A stretch of DNA of 34,128 nt from Flavobacteriaceae bacterium. Lineage in GTDB: Bacteria > Bacteroidota > Bacteroidia > Flavobacteriales > Flavobacteriaceae. Shown here piece by piece: positions 8,561 through 17,284 of the stretch. A program made the translations under genes and the position numbers. The first letter of the stretch is position 1. The number at the start of each line of letters is the position of its first letter. A model generated the notes under the pieces. The model was not told the origin of the DNA, did not search any database, and saw only the letters and a program-made list of their open reading frames with translations. Location: positions 1 through 34,128 of the forward strand of contig JABDIV010000044.1 of the NCBI GenBank assembly GCA_013003555.1, written 5' to 3'.

Positions 8561-9850
8561 TTAACCGCGTTCTTCCAATGTCTTAAACGGTCTGTAGTTT
8601 TCCCCGATATAAATCTGTCGTGGTCGACCAATAGGCTCCTTGCGCAATCGCATTTCAACCCATTGAGCAATCCATCCCGGTAATCGTCCCAAAGCGAACA
8701 TCACGGTAAACATATCAGAAGGTATTCCCATGGCACGATAAATAACCCCGGAATAAAAATCGACATTGGGGTAAAGTTTACGTTTAACAAAATACTCATC
8801 CTTAAGGGCCTCTTGCTCGAGTCCTTTTGCAATCTCCAAAATAGGATCCTCAATACCAAGATCAGCTAAAACTTCATCGGCAGCGGCTTTGATGATTTTT
8901 GCTCTTGGATCGAAGTTCTTATATACGCGGTGGCCGAAGCCCATTAATCGGAATGGATCATTTTTATCTTTGGCTTTCGCCATGTATTTTTTGGTGTCAC
9001 CACCATCAGCTTGTATACCTTTGAGCATTTCCAGAACGGCCTGATTGGCTCCGCCATGAAGCGGACCCCAAAGCGCTGATATTCCGGCTGAAAGCGAGGC
9101 AAATAATCCGGCATGCGATGAGCCGACGATTCGAACCGTTGAGGTTGAACAGTTTTGCTCATGATCCCCATGAAGAATCAATAATTTATCGAGCGCATTA
9201 ACGAATATCGGGTTGTTAACGTATTCTTCATGAGGTTTTTTGAACATCATTTTGATAACGTTTTCAACATAACCCAAAGAACTATCTCCATAGTCCAGAG
9301 GGAGGCCATGTTTCTTTCTCATGGTCCAGGCAACCAAAACAGGAAATTTCCCCATGATCTTAACGATCGAATTGTACATGGCATCAGGAGAAGACACATC
9401 AACAGAAGATGGATTGAATGCTGTTAAGGCACTTGTAAGGGATGACAAAACACCCATTGGATGCGCTGATTTTGGAAAAGCATCCAGAATCTTTTTTATA
9501 TCGTCATCAACAACTGCATAGGATTTTATATCGGAATGGAACTTATCAAGTTCTTCCTTAGTAGGCAATTCACCATAAATCAATAAAAATGCAACCTCAA
9601 GAAAATCGGCTTTTTCTGCTAATTCTTCAATAGAATACCCACGATATCTTAATATTCCCTTCTCGCCATCAAGAAAGGTTATGCCGCTTTCGCAGGCTCC
9701 CGTATTCTTGAAACCCGGGTCAATTGTTATTGCACCACCGGTAATCGAACGCAGGCTTTTTATATCAATTCCGATTTCATCTTCAGTTCCTTTTATAATT
9801 GGAAATTCATGTTTCTGTCCATGTAACTCAAGGATGGCTTTATCTGACAT
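8561..9850 (-). CDS. gltA: Citrate synthase
   Basis: 429 residues, the usual length of the hexameric bacterial form, which condenses oxaloacetate and acetyl-CoA in the first step of the citric acid cycle. The three catalytic residues are present: H265 (GPLHGGANQ), H307 (GFGHRVYK) and D364 (YPNVDFYSG). The CoA-binding region RLPGWIAQW (389-397) and the C-terminal IGRPRQIY are typical. It has its own near-consensus promoter just upstream and lies after the enolase terminator, so it is not cotranscribed with eno. The amidinotransferase-type genes follow on the same strand. Confidence 0.97.
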   Translation of the reverse strand: MSDKAILELHGQKHEFPIIKGTEDEIGIDIKSLRSITGGAITIDPGFKNTGACESGITFLDGEKGILRYRGYSIEELAEKADFLEVAFLLIYGELPTKEELDKFHSDIKSYAVVDDDIKKILDAFPKSAHPMGVLSSLTSALTAFNPSSVDVSSPDAMYNSIVKIMGKFPVLVAWTMRKKHGLPLDYGDSSLGYVENVIKMMFKKPHEEYVNNPIFVNALDKLLILHGDHEQNCSTSTVRIVGSSHAGLFASLSAGISALWGPLHGGANQAVLEMLKGIQADGGDTKKYMAKAKDKNDPFRLMGFGHRVYKNFDPRAKIIKAAADEVLADLGIEDPILEIAKGLEQEALKDEYFVKRKLYPNVDFYSGVIYRAMGIPSDMFTVMFALGRLPGWIAQWVEMRLRKEPIGRPRQIYIGENYRPFKTLEERG

Positions 9851-9884
9851 ATGTTATAGAATTATTATTATTAATGCGGTAATC

Positions 9885-9915
9885 CAAAGGTACAAAATAA
9901 GTCAGGATTTGTAAA
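9885..9915 (-). promoter_or_regulatory. Promoter of gltA
   Basis: On the minus strand, TTTA (9915-9912) is separated by exactly 19 bases from TACCTTTG (9892-9885), a perfect TAnnTTTG -7 box. Transcription would begin near 9879, about 30 bases before the gltA ATG. The -33 box is one base off TTTG. Confidence 0.6.
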
Positions 9916-9961
9916 GGTGATCAACAAAGGATTTGTCGATGGTTGAATTAGTCCTATCAAT

Positions 9962-9994
9962 AAAAAAAGGTAAGAAAACTGAGCTTCTTACCTT
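9962..9994 (-). terminator. Intrinsic terminator of eno
   Basis: Read on the minus strand, AAGGTAAGAA (9994-9985) pairs perfectly with TTCTTACCTT (9976-9967) around an 8-base loop, followed by a T run (complement of the seven A at 9962-9968). It lies 29 bases after the eno stop. Confidence 0.9.
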
Positions 9995-10022
9995 CTTTGA
10001 ACTTTTTATCGGAACAATTACC

Positions 10023-11312
10023 TTATTTTATTTTGAAAGCTTTTTCCTGAGGATAATAGGCAACCTGGCCTAATTCCTCTTCAATGCGTAATAATTGATT
10101 GTATTTTGCCATTCGGTCACTTCTTGAGGCCGAGCCGGTTTTAATTTGTCCGGTATTAAGAGCAACGGCAAGATCGGCAATGGTGTTATCTTCTGTTTCT
10201 CCCGATCGGTGTGACATAACGCTTGTATAGCCTGCATTGTGCGCCATATTTACAGCAGCGATGGTTTCTGAAAGCGTTCCTATCTGGTTAACCTTGATCA
10301 ATATTGAGTTAGCGATGTTAGTGTTAATTCCACGTGATAGTCGTTCAACATTGGTTACAAAAAGGTCGTCACCTACCAATTGCACCTTATCACCGATGAT
10401 CTCGGTAAGGTATTGCCACCCATCCCAATCGTTTTCATCCATTCCATCTTCAACAGAAATTATCGGATACTTGCTGCATAATTCAGCGATATAATCGGCC
10501 TGTTCTTTACTGGAGCGAATTTTTCCTTTGTCGCCTTCAAATTTAGTATAGTCATACTGGCCATTTACATAAAACTCGGCCGCTGCGCAATCGAGGGCGA
10601 TCATGACGTCATCTCCAAACTTATATCCAGCCTGTCCGACAGCTTTGGCAATGGTCTCGATGGCATCTTCTGTTCCGTCAAGTGCAGGAGCAAATCCACC
10701 TTCGTCACCAACAGCAGTACTCAGGTCACGATCGTGAAGCACCTTTTTTAGATTATGAAATACTTCGGTTCCAATTTTAAGGGCATCACTAAAACTTTCG
10801 GCCTTAACCGGCATTATCATAAATTCCTGAAAAGCAATTGGCGCATCGCTATGTGAACCACCATTAATTATATTCATCATAGGCACCGGAAGTGTATTCC
10901 CAGACACGCCACCTACATAACGATATAATGGCAATCCGAGTTCATTAGCTGCAGCTTTGGCAACAGCAAGAGAAACACCCAAAATAGCATTGGCTCCAAG
11001 AACCGATTTATTGTGTGTACCATCTAATTCACACATGGTTTTATCGATGGCGTTCTGCTCAAAAACCGATGATCCAACAAGTTCCTGGGATAAAATCTTG
11101 TTAACGTTTTCAACAGCTTTCAAGACGCCCTTTCCCATATAGTTATTACCTCCGTCTCTTAACTCAACAGCTTCATGTTCTCCTGTTGACGCTCCGGAAG
11201 GAACCGCGGCACGCCCGACGACACCGTTTTCGGTCATTACATCAACCTCAACGGTTGGGTTACCTCTTGAATCGAAGATTTGTCTGGCATGGATATCAAT
11301 AATTATGCTCAT
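10023..11312 (-). CDS. eno: Enolase (phosphopyruvate hydratase)
   Basis: 429 residues. It interconverts 2-phosphoglycerate and phosphoenolpyruvate in glycolysis and gluconeogenesis. The active site is complete: the mobile loop SGASTGEHE (39-47), the catalytic E204 in VGDEGGF, Mg ligands D241, E288 and D315, the catalytic K340 in ILIKVNQ, and the signature SHRSGETED (367-375). Cytoplasmic and dimeric or octameric in the family. It has its own terminator and a possible own promoter, so despite lying between carA and gltA it looks like a separate transcription unit. Nothing in the sequence is unusual. Confidence 0.98.
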   Translation of the reverse strand: MSIIIDIHARQIFDSRGNPTVEVDVMTENGVVGRAAVPSGASTGEHEAVELRDGGNNYMGKGVLKAVENVNKILSQELVGSSVFEQNAIDKTMCELDGTHNKSVLGANAILGVSLAVAKAAANELGLPLYRYVGGVSGNTLPVPMMNIINGGSHSDAPIAFQEFMIMPVKAESFSDALKIGTEVFHNLKKVLHDRDLSTAVGDEGGFAPALDGTEDAIETIAKAVGQAGYKFGDDVMIALDCAAAEFYVNGQYDYTKFEGDKGKIRSSKEQADYIAELCSKYPIISVEDGMDENDWDGWQYLTEIIGDKVQLVGDDLFVTNVERLSRGINTNIANSILIKVNQIGTLSETIAAVNMAHNAGYTSVMSHRSGETEDNTIADLAVALNTGQIKTGSASRSDRMAKYNQLLRIEEELGQVAYYPQEKAFKIK

Positions 11313-11342
11313 CGTAATTTATTTTATTTTGATATTAAGCCT

Positions 11343-11350
11343 CAAATTTA
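11343..11350 (-). promoter_or_regulatory. Possible -7 box for eno
   Basis: TAAATTTG on the minus strand fits TAnnTTTG and lies 30 bases before the eno ATG. No TTTG occurs at the expected -33 spacing, so this is tentative in AT-rich DNA. Confidence 0.35.
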
Positions 11351-11442
11351 AGAAATTGAAAAAGGCTTTAGGTATCTATCGATATTAAATAATCAATAAA
11401 TCAACCGAAATCGATTGCTAAACTCAATTTAAGAGCTGCTAC

Positions 11443-12570
11443 CTATTTGGTAACCGGGTTAGCTTCTTTGCTTATCCTGACATTCTCAAGGAATTGATCG
11501 AATAAATAGGTTGAATCGTGGGGTCCGGGACTGGCCTCGGGATGGTATTGAACTGAGAAACAGTTTTTAGATTTCAGCCGCATTCCTGCCAGGGTTTGAT
11601 CGTTCAAATGAAGGTGAGTGATCTCAATATCAGGATGGGCTTCGCATTCTTCACGATTAACCGCAAAGCCATGATTTTGAGAGGTGATTTCACCTTTACC
11701 GGTTAATAAATTCATTACAGGATGGTTAATACCGCGATGTCCGTTATGCATTTTATAAGTTGAAATTCCCTTCGCCTGAGCGATAACCTGATGTCCCAGA
11801 CAAATGCCAAAAAGCGGAAGATCGCGATCGATAATTTGTTTTGCCAGCTCTTGTGCTTCCTTCAGTGGTTCAGGGTCTCCAGGTCCGTTAGATAAAAAAT
11901 ATCCGTCCGGATTCCATATGCTCATTTCTTCAAAAGCAGTGTCATATGGAAAAATCTTAATATAACAGCCGCGATTTGCTAAATTTCTTAGGATGTTTTT
12001 CTTAATCCCAATATCCAGAGCCGCTATCTTAAATGGTGCATTTTCTTCACCAAAGAAATAGGGTGATTTGGTAGAAACCTTTGAGGCCAGTTCGAGACCC
12101 TTCATTTCGGGTACCTGGGCTAATTCTTTTTTCAGCTGGTCAATATCATCAACATCTGTAGAAATTACCGCGTTCATTGCTCCTTTATCGCGTATATAAC
12201 TAACTAAAGATCTTGTATCGACATCTGAAATCGCCACAAGGTCATTGTCCTCAAAAAATTGTTCAAGTGATCCGCTTGCTGCAGGTCTCGAATAGTGATA
12301 GCTAAAATTTCGACATATCAATCCGGAAATTTTAATCGAATCCGATTCCATATCATCATCATTTACCCCATAATTTCCGATATGCGCATTGGTAGCAACC
12401 ATCAATTGACCAAAATAAGAAGGGTCGGTGAAAATCTCCTGATAGCCGGTCATTCCGGTATTGAAACAAATCTCACCAAAGGCTTTTCCCGGTTTACCAA
12501 CTGCTTTTCCATAAAAAATGGTCCCATCGGCTAAAAGGACCAGTGCTTTTTTTCTCGTTTTATACTTCAT
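11443..12570 (-). CDS. carA: Carbamoyl-phosphate synthase small (glutaminase) subunit
   Basis: 375 residues. It hydrolyses glutamine and passes ammonia to CarB to make carbamoyl phosphate for arginine and pyrimidine synthesis. The N-terminal CarA domain (about 8-140, with FNTGMTGYQEIFTDPSY) is followed by a class I glutamine amidotransferase domain (about 181-365) with the oxyanion region SNGPGDP (227-233), the nucleophile C257 in GICLGHQ and the H343/E345 pair in QYHPE. carB is not in the window; split carA and carB loci are common in Bacteroidota. It lies downstream of the paralogous secreted gene cluster but is separated from it by a terminator. Confidence 0.97.
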   Translation of the reverse strand: MKYKTRKKALVLLADGTIFYGKAVGKPGKAFGEICFNTGMTGYQEIFTDPSYFGQLMVATNAHIGNYGVNDDDMESDSIKISGLICRNFSYHYSRPAASGSLEQFFEDNDLVAISDVDTRSLVSYIRDKGAMNAVISTDVDDIDQLKKELAQVPEMKGLELASKVSTKSPYFFGEENAPFKIAALDIGIKKNILRNLANRGCYIKIFPYDTAFEEMSIWNPDGYFLSNGPGDPEPLKEAQELAKQIIDRDLPLFGICLGHQVIAQAKGISTYKMHNGHRGINHPVMNLLTGKGEITSQNHGFAVNREECEAHPDIEITHLHLNDQTLAGMRLKSKNCFSVQYHPEASPGPHDSTYLFDQFLENVRISKEANPVTK

Positions 12571-12591
12571 CAGATCGTAACAATAATTTCA

Positions 12592-12599
12592 CAAAAATA
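12592..12599 (-). promoter_or_regulatory. Possible -7 box for carA
   Basis: TATTTTTG on the minus strand fits TAnnTTTG, 21 bases before the carA ATG and just downstream of the preceding terminator. No clear -33 box is visible. Confidence 0.4.
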
Positions 12600-12622
12600 A
12601 TTCATCCAATTCATATTTTAAT

Positions 12623-12653
12623 AAAAAAAGGAGCCTTTTAATTAACTCCTTTT
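12623..12653 (-). terminator. Intrinsic terminator after the third secreted paralogue
   Basis: Minus-strand AAAAGGAG (12653-12646) pairs with CTCCTTTT (12633-12626) around a 12-base loop that contains the palindrome TTAATTAA, then a T run (complement of A at 12623-12629). It lies about 10 bases after the stop at 12664 and isolates carA from the cluster. Confidence 0.85.
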
Positions 12654-12663
12654 AAACATTTCG

Positions 12664-13425
12664 TCAGCTCTTTTGACTTTTGACAAGCATCAGCATTTTT
12701 TGAACATCATTCTCTCGTTTAAAAGACAGATTATATTTTTTTGCGATCGCTTCAACCTGTTGACGATCTTTTTCTGAAAACAATCCCAAAACTGTAGATT
12801 TTTTCAATCTGACAGCGGAAAGTCCGTTTTTATCGTTGATAAAAAACTGATGGTTACGTTTGATCTTATTCCTTGAACGATTAAGCATAGGATTGGGTGA
12901 AGCCTCTACAAAACCTAAGGAGTACGCTTTCAAAATCGCAAATTCCCGATCTTCATAAACCACCTCAAACACCCGGGCTCTGCCTTCCTGGTTATCGAAA
13001 AGCTGTTTGAACATGCGGTCATTTACGGCAATTCCGTCAACACCCCTGAAATCATAAATAAAGGTGGAATCGCCCTCGATTTGCGACATGAACTGCTCCT
13101 GAGGAATGTGAAAATTAATATTGGCAACCTTATATCGTTTATTGCCAACAAATAGCACGCCTTCATTCTTCCATTCATCAAACAAGAGAGTCGATCCTTC
13201 AATACCCATTTTTGCGAAACGAATATCATCAAACTCATAGAATACTCCCATGATCTTAGACCATTCATTCGCGTTTCCGGTTAATGTGGCAAACTCATCG
13301 TTGTAGGTGCCATTCAAATGATCATAGGGTTCAAGATGTCGCGTCGCTTCATACGCTTCTATAAAACTTTGAGCAGGACATAAATAAAAGAATGTCAGGG
13401 CGGCGATAAAAGCGTAAAATTTCAT
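12664..13425 (-). CDS. Secreted protein of unknown function, paralogue 3 of 3
   Basis: 253 residues from an ATG. The signal peptide is about 1-19 (FIAALTFFYLCPAQS). I do not recognise the family. It shares with the next two genes upstream a body of about 120 residues: YEFDDIRF, LLFDEWKNEGVLF, VANINFH, DSTFIYDFRGVDGIAVNDRMF, then the signature SPNPMLNRSRNK, and a helical C-terminus ending LSFKRENDVQKML. Secondary structure looks mainly beta in the middle and alpha at the end. There is no T9SS tail and no catalytic motif, so a soluble periplasmic protein is likely. It has more of the YEFDD segment in common with the middle paralogue than with the first. A terminator follows. Confidence 0.75.
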   Translation of the reverse strand: MKFYAFIAALTFFYLCPAQSFIEAYEATRHLEPYDHLNGTYNDEFATLTGNANEWSKIMGVFYEFDDIRFAKMGIEGSTLLFDEWKNEGVLFVGNKRYKVANINFHIPQEQFMSQIEGDSTFIYDFRGVDGIAVNDRMFKQLFDNQEGRARVFEVVYEDREFAILKAYSLGFVEASPNPMLNRSRNKIKRNHQFFINDKNGLSAVRLKKSTVLGLFSEKDRQQVEAIAKKYNLSFKRENDVQKMLMLVKSQKS

Positions 13426-13475
13426 AATGTGTTGATTTAAAATATAAAGATCATTTGTAATAAACTGGATTATTT

Positions 13476-14216
13476 CTAAAGCATTTTTAAATATTGAAAC
13501 ATTCGCTTAAGATCGGCATCCTTTTTATAGGAAAGTTTTTTTTCTTTTACATAACGTTCTAATTGTGCTGCTTTTTCAGGCTCCAGCATATTTCGTATAC
13601 CAGATTTTTTCGAATTGAACGGCACCAGACCGCCGTTGCGCATAAGATAATAATTACTCTTTAAACGAATTTTATTCCTGGCCCGATTCAACATTGGATT
13701 CGGTGATCCGGTTTGCACGTTGGAATAGTAATTCTTAAGAAGACTTAATTCATCCGTTTCCGCAATGACCTCGTAAACCTTAATACCGCCATCCTTCGAT
13801 GAGTAGAGACTGATAAATGGTCGCTTATTGACGACTATACGATCGATGCCTTTAAACTCATATACAAAGGTCGAATCATTATCCATTTGCGAAATGAACT
13901 TACCTTCATCGACATGATAATTTATATTTGAAACCACCAGGCGATCGCCGGCAATAAAGATCTCACCCTTATTTTTCCATGTATCAAACAGAAGGAAGCT
14001 GCCATCGGTTGGAACACGACCAAATCGGATATCATCAAATTCATAAAAGACACCCGATATTTTTGAAATGTCTAGCACACTGGCTACCAGAAGGGCTTCA
14101 TCGGCAGCATTTAATCCTAAATTATTCGATGATGCTCCTGTTAACGGTTTATCCTGAGCAGAGGTAATAAAACATGAGCACGTGATAAATAAGGTAAGAA
14201 TCCGTTTCATAGTCAT
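13476..14216 (-). CDS. Secreted protein of unknown function, paralogue 2 of 3
   Basis: About 246 residues from the ATG at 14216, or from the ATG at 14210 (MKRILTLFITCSCFITSAQ), which gives a more typical signal peptide; the TTG at 14219 is a weaker choice. The mature protein carries the family segments YEFDDIRF, LLFDTWKNKGEIF, VSNINYH, DSTFVYEFKGIDRIVVNKRPF, the signature SPNPMLNRARNK and the C-terminal LSYKKDADLKRMFQYL. It is 50 bases upstream of the third paralogue with no hairpin between, so these two are probably cotranscribed; a terminator separates it from the first paralogue. TAACTTTA, one base off the -7 consensus, lies at 14226-14233 on the minus strand. Confidence 0.75.
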   Translation of the reverse strand: MTMKRILTLFITCSCFITSAQDKPLTGASSNNLGLNAADEALLVASVLDISKISGVFYEFDDIRFGRVPTDGSFLLFDTWKNKGEIFIAGDRLVVSNINYHVDEGKFISQMDNDSTFVYEFKGIDRIVVNKRPFISLYSSKDGGIKVYEVIAETDELSLLKNYYSNVQTGSPNPMLNRARNKIRLKSNYYLMRNGGLVPFNSKKSGIRNMLEPEKAAQLERYVKEKKLSYKKDADLKRMFQYLKML

Positions 14217-14250
14217 CAATTTTCCTAAAGTTAGACAATTTTATTCAAAA

Positions 14251-14274
14251 AAAAAGGGCTAATAAAATTAGCCC
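14251..14274 (-). terminator. Intrinsic terminator after the first secreted paralogue
   Basis: Minus-strand GGGCTAAT (14274-14267) pairs perfectly with ATTAGCCC (14263-14256) around a 3-base loop, followed by at least five T from the A run at 14251-14255 and more beyond. It lies 8 bases after the stop at 14283. Confidence 0.9.
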
Positions 14275-14282
14275 CATGAAAA

Positions 14283-14984
14283 TTATATGGTCTCATAATA
14301 CTCAAGAATCTTTTGTACGTCCTCCTCGCGCTTGAAGGACAATTTATTTGACCTGGCATAGGCCAATACCTTATCGGCCTTTTCAGGGTTGTCCTTTATT
14401 AATTTCATTATTTTACCCCTGCTTAACCTGAAATACTTGATACGACCTTCATCCCTCAAATAGTAATATTCCTTTTGAATATATTTATCGCGAGATCTGT
14501 TTAACATCGGGTTGGCTGATCCTTCAACAAATTCAAGTTTGAATCCCTTTAGAATCTGGTATTTCCTACCATCATAAATCACTTCATACACCCTGTTATC
14601 CTCATCCCAATAATAGTTTCGATAGACCTTTTTATTGATTATAAATTTATCGATATTATTAAAGTTGAAGGTAAAAAGGGAATCTCTTGAGATCTTCGAT
14701 TCGAAGGTATGTCGTTGCAGATTCAGGTTTATGTTTCGTAACATGAATCTCTGATTGTCATTGGTATGGATAACAGCTGTGTTTTCCCAATCCTCAAATT
14801 TATAAACCGATCCATCCACTTCACGTGCCGGATTGATGAACAGGGCTGCTGAGCCTTGTGCCCTAAGGTCACTTGAGGCTGCTGAACCCAACGCACGGGT
14901 GTTATTCTGAACGAAGGCCTGATTGTCTTGGGCGAAACCAAATCCACTCAATAAAACTGCCATCGTTAATAAAATATTCTTCAT
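14283..14984 (-). CDS. Secreted protein of unknown function, paralogue 1 of 3
   Basis: 233 residues from the ATG at 14984 (MKNILLTMAVLLSGFGFAQ, a textbook signal peptide). The frame extends to a TTG at 15014, but that would put a charged tail before the signal and overlap a promoter box. Family segments are visible but more diverged than in the other two: YKFEDWENTAVIH, LRNINLN, DSLFTFNFNNIDKFIINKKVY, VYEVIYDGRKYQILK, the signature SANPMLNRSRDK (166-177) and the C-terminal LSFKREEDVQKILEYY. It lacks the YEFDDIRF block. The function is unknown. It has its own terminator and a possible own promoter, so it is probably monocistronic. Confidence 0.75.
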   Translation of the reverse strand: MKNILLTMAVLLSGFGFAQDNQAFVQNNTRALGSAASSDLRAQGSAALFINPAREVDGSVYKFEDWENTAVIHTNDNQRFMLRNINLNLQRHTFESKISRDSLFTFNFNNIDKFIINKKVYRNYYWDEDNRVYEVIYDGRKYQILKGFKLEFVEGSANPMLNRSRDKYIQKEYYYLRDEGRIKYFRLSRGKIMKLIKDNPEKADKVLAYARSNKLSFKREEDVQKILEYYETI

Positions 14985-15011
14985 TGCTTTTATTTTTTTT
15001 TGGAATCCGAA

Positions 15012-15019
15012 CAAAAGTA
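15012..15019 (-). promoter_or_regulatory. Possible -7 box for secreted paralogue 1
   Basis: TACTTTTG on the minus strand fits TAnnTTTG, 27 bases before the ATG at 14984. Its -33 region would fall inside the rplQ terminator hairpin (15037-15062), so terminator and promoter overlap. No exact TTTG is found at -33. Confidence 0.45.
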
Positions 15020-15030
15020 AGAAAAAGTAT

Positions 15031-15062
15031 AAAAAAAGGTAACCTGGAAACCCAGATTACCT
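15031..15062 (-). terminator. Intrinsic terminator of the ribosomal superoperon
   Basis: Minus-strand AGGTAATCTGG (15062-15052) pairs with CCAGGTTACCT (15047-15037) with one mismatch and a 4-base loop, then seven T (complement of A at 15031-15037). It follows the rplQ stop by about 30 bases and ends the transcript that began upstream of rpsL or rplC. Confidence 0.92.
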
Positions 15063-15092
15063 CTTAATATTGCGTTAAATAAATCTTAAAAT

Positions 15093-15560
15093 TTATTCTT
15101 CCTCGTTAGACGCAGGGATTGGAACTGGAGGTACGGTTTTTCCGCCGCCCCGTCTTCCACGTCTCGTCGATTTTTTCTTCTTCTGACCGGCATTATAGAT
15201 CTCGTTATAATCTACTAATTCAATCATTGCCATTTCTGCATTGTCACCGAGACGATTACCAAGTCTAATGATTCTGGTATAACCTCCCGGACGATCTCCT
15301 ACTTTGGCAGCTACATCCCTGAATAACTCAGCAACAGCCTCCTTCTGACGCAAACGGCTAAATACGATTCGCCGGTTGTGTGTCGTGTCTTCCTTTGACT
15401 TGGTTACAAGGGGTTCAACAAACTGCTTCAAAGCCTTAGCCTTGGCTAAGGTTGTATTGATTCTTTTATGCTCGATCAGAGAGCATGCCATATTGGCCAA
15501 CATTGATTTTCGGTGTGCGGCCTTTCTACCTAAATGGTTTACTTTCTTTCCGTGTCTCAT
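15093..15560 (-). CDS. rplQ: 50S ribosomal protein bL17
   Basis: 155 residues against 127 in E. coli. The core (1 to about 120) starts [20 protein letters not shown] and carries [16 protein letters not shown]. The extra C-terminal tail is lysine/arginine- and glycine-rich ([15 protein letters not shown]) and ends in an acidic NEEE, an extension I associate with Bacteroidota L17. The protein sits near the peptide exit on the large subunit. It is the last gene of the superoperon, 32 bases after rpoA, as in most bacteria. Confidence 0.97.
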   Translation of the reverse strand: MRHGKKVNHLGRKAAHRKSMLANMACSLIEHKRINTTLAKAKALKQFVEPLVTKSKEDTTHNRRIVFSRLRQKEAVAELFRDVAAKVGDRPGGYTRIIRLGNRLGDNAEMAMIELVDYNEIYNAGQKKKKSTRRGRRGGGKTVPPVPIPASNEEE

Positions 15561-15592
15561 GATTCACACTTTTTTAACCCAAATGAATTGAG

Positions 15593-16585
15593 TTAATCCT
15601 TATCTAATTTATACTTGCTGAGATCCATACCGAAACTCAAGCCTTTCACACTAACCAATTCTTCCAATTCGGTTAAAGATTTCTTTCCGAAGTTTCTAAA
15701 TTTCATCAGATCATTTTTGTTGAATGACACCAAATCACCAAGAGTATCTACCTCCGCTGCCTTTAAACAATTCAAGGCACGTACAGAAAGGTCCATGTCT
15801 ATTAATTTGGTTTTCAACAACTGGCGCATGTGGAGCGATTCTTCATCATAGGTCTCGGTCTGAGCTATTTCATCAGCTTCAAGCGTGATGCGCTCATCTG
15901 AGAACAGCATGAAATGATGGATGAGGATTTTCGCGGCTTCGGTCAATGCATCTTGTGGGTTTATCGATCCATCGGTTACGATTTCAAATACCAACTTCTC
16001 AAAATCGGTTTTTTGCTCAACCCGGAAGTTCTCAACACTATATTTAACATTTTTAATAGGTGTATAGATCGAGTCAGTAAAAATCGTTCCAATGGGAGCT
16101 GTTGATTTTTTATTCTCTTCAGCCGGAACATATCCACGACCTTTTTCTATGGTGATTTCCATATTGATACTCACCTTTGGATCAAGGTTACAGATCACAA
16201 GTTCTGAATTTAAGATCTGGAATCCGGAGATGAATTTCTGAAAATCACCTGCAGTGATCTGATCCTGTCCTGAAATAGAGATGGAAACCGATTCATTATC
16301 GATCTCATCGATCTGTCGTTTCAGGCGAATTTGCTTAAGGTTAAGCACGATTTCAGTTACATCCTCTACTACTCCTGCGATCGTAGAAAACTCATGCTCT
16401 ACCCCTTCAATTCTAACTGATGTAATTGCAAATCCTTCAAGAGATGATAATAGCACACGTCTTAAAGCATTTCCAACGGTTAAACCGTACCCAGGTTCCA
16501 AAGGTCTGAATTCAAACTTCCCTTCGAAATCTGTAGAGTCGATCATAATGACTTTGTCGGGCTTTTGAAAATTTAAAATTGCCAT
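15593..16585 (-). CDS. rpoA: RNA polymerase alpha subunit
   Basis: 330 residues. The N-terminal dimerisation and assembly domain (about 1-230) includes [20 protein letters not shown]; the C-terminal domain (about 250-320) includes [20 protein letters not shown] and [10 protein letters not shown], the helix-hairpin-helix that contacts upstream DNA and activators. The linker between the domains is acidic. It is cotranscribed with rpsD (20 base gap) and rplQ, the usual alpha-operon order. Confidence 0.98.
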   Translation of the reverse strand: MAILNFQKPDKVIMIDSTDFEGKFEFRPLEPGYGLTVGNALRRVLLSSLEGFAITSVRIEGVEHEFSTIAGVVEDVTEIVLNLKQIRLKRQIDEIDNESVSISISGQDQITAGDFQKFISGFQILNSELVICNLDPKVSINMEITIEKGRGYVPAEENKKSTAPIGTIFTDSIYTPIKNVKYSVENFRVEQKTDFEKLVFEIVTDGSINPQDALTEAAKILIHHFMLFSDERITLEADEIAQTETYDEESLHMRQLLKTKLIDMDLSVRALNCLKAAEVDTLGDLVSFNKNDLMKFRNFGKKSLTELEELVSVKGLSFGMDLSKYKLDKD

Positions 16586-16605
16586 ATTGCTTATTGTATC
16601 AGTTA

Positions 16606-17211
16606 TTATTTTGAGTATAATTCGACAATGAATTGCTCATTGATGTTTTCTGGAATTTGAATTCGAGCCGGAATGGAAACATAGGTTCCTTCCATCAGAT
16701 CATTATTCCATGTAATCCATTCATAAACGTGCGATGAGGCACCCAATGAATCAGTAATAGCCTGTAAAGACTTTGATTTTTCCCTTACACCAACAACGTC
16801 ACCTGCCTTCAACTGACAGGACGGGATATTAACCACAGCCCCGTTTACGGTAATGTGACGGTGTGAAACCAACTGTCTTGCTCCTCGTCTTGATGGGGCG
16901 ATTCCCATACGGAATACGACATTATCGAGACGTGATTCGCAAAGTTGAAGCAATACCTCACCTGTAATCCCTGGTGAAGAAGTTGCTTTTTTAAACATGT
17001 TCCTGAACTGACGCTCAAGGATACCATAGGAATACTTCGCTTTCTGCTTTTCCATCAGCTGAATCGCGTATTCTGATTTTTTCCCGCGTCGGCGGTTGTT
17101 GCCATGTTGTCCCGGAGGATAATTCCTTTTATCAAAGGACTTATCTTCTCCGAAAATGGCTTCGCCGAATTTCCGCGCGATTTTTGTTTTAGGACCAGTA
17201 TATCTTGCCAT
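16606..17211 (-). CDS. rpsD: 30S ribosomal protein uS4
   Basis: 201 residues. The N-terminal part ([17 protein letters not shown]) has no cysteines, so this is the zinc-free form. The S4 RNA-binding domain spans about 93-160 ([30 protein letters not shown]). A primary 16S rRNA binder and, in several bacteria, a translational repressor of its own operon. The 88-base spacer before it is unusually long for this operon and contains a strong inverted repeat, which may be a self-regulation site. Confidence 0.98.
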   Translation of the reverse strand: MARYTGPKTKIARKFGEAIFGEDKSFDKRNYPPGQHGNNRRRGKKSEYAIQLMEKQKAKYSYGILERQFRNMFKKATSSPGITGEVLLQLCESRLDNVVFRMGIAPSRRGARQLVSHRHITVNGAVVNIPSCQLKAGDVVGVREKSKSLQAITDSLGASSHVYEWITWNNDLMEGTYVSIPARIQIPENINEQFIVELYSK

Positions 17212-17228
17212 TTTAAAATTTAAATTAT

Positions 17229-17284
17229 GGAAGCGGTTATGAATTCAGGTCTTAAATTAATCCTTCGATAACCGGTACTCTTCC
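17229..17284 (-). promoter_or_regulatory. Structured rpsK-rpsD spacer, possible S4 control site
   Basis: In the mRNA sense, GGAAG (17284-17280) and CGGTTAT (17274-17268) pair with ATAACCG (17240-17234) and CTTCC (17233-17229), giving a 12-bp helix interrupted by a 5-base bulge AGTAC, with a 27-base loop. There is no T run after it, so it is not a terminator. It ends 18 bases before the rpsD ATG. A role in autogenous control by S4 is inference from other bacteria. Confidence 0.5.

Noticed and set aside
14985-15014. TTG start at 15014 for the first secreted paralogue
   Set aside because: It would place ten extra residues before a perfect signal peptide and overlap the promoter box; the ATG at 14984 is clearly better.
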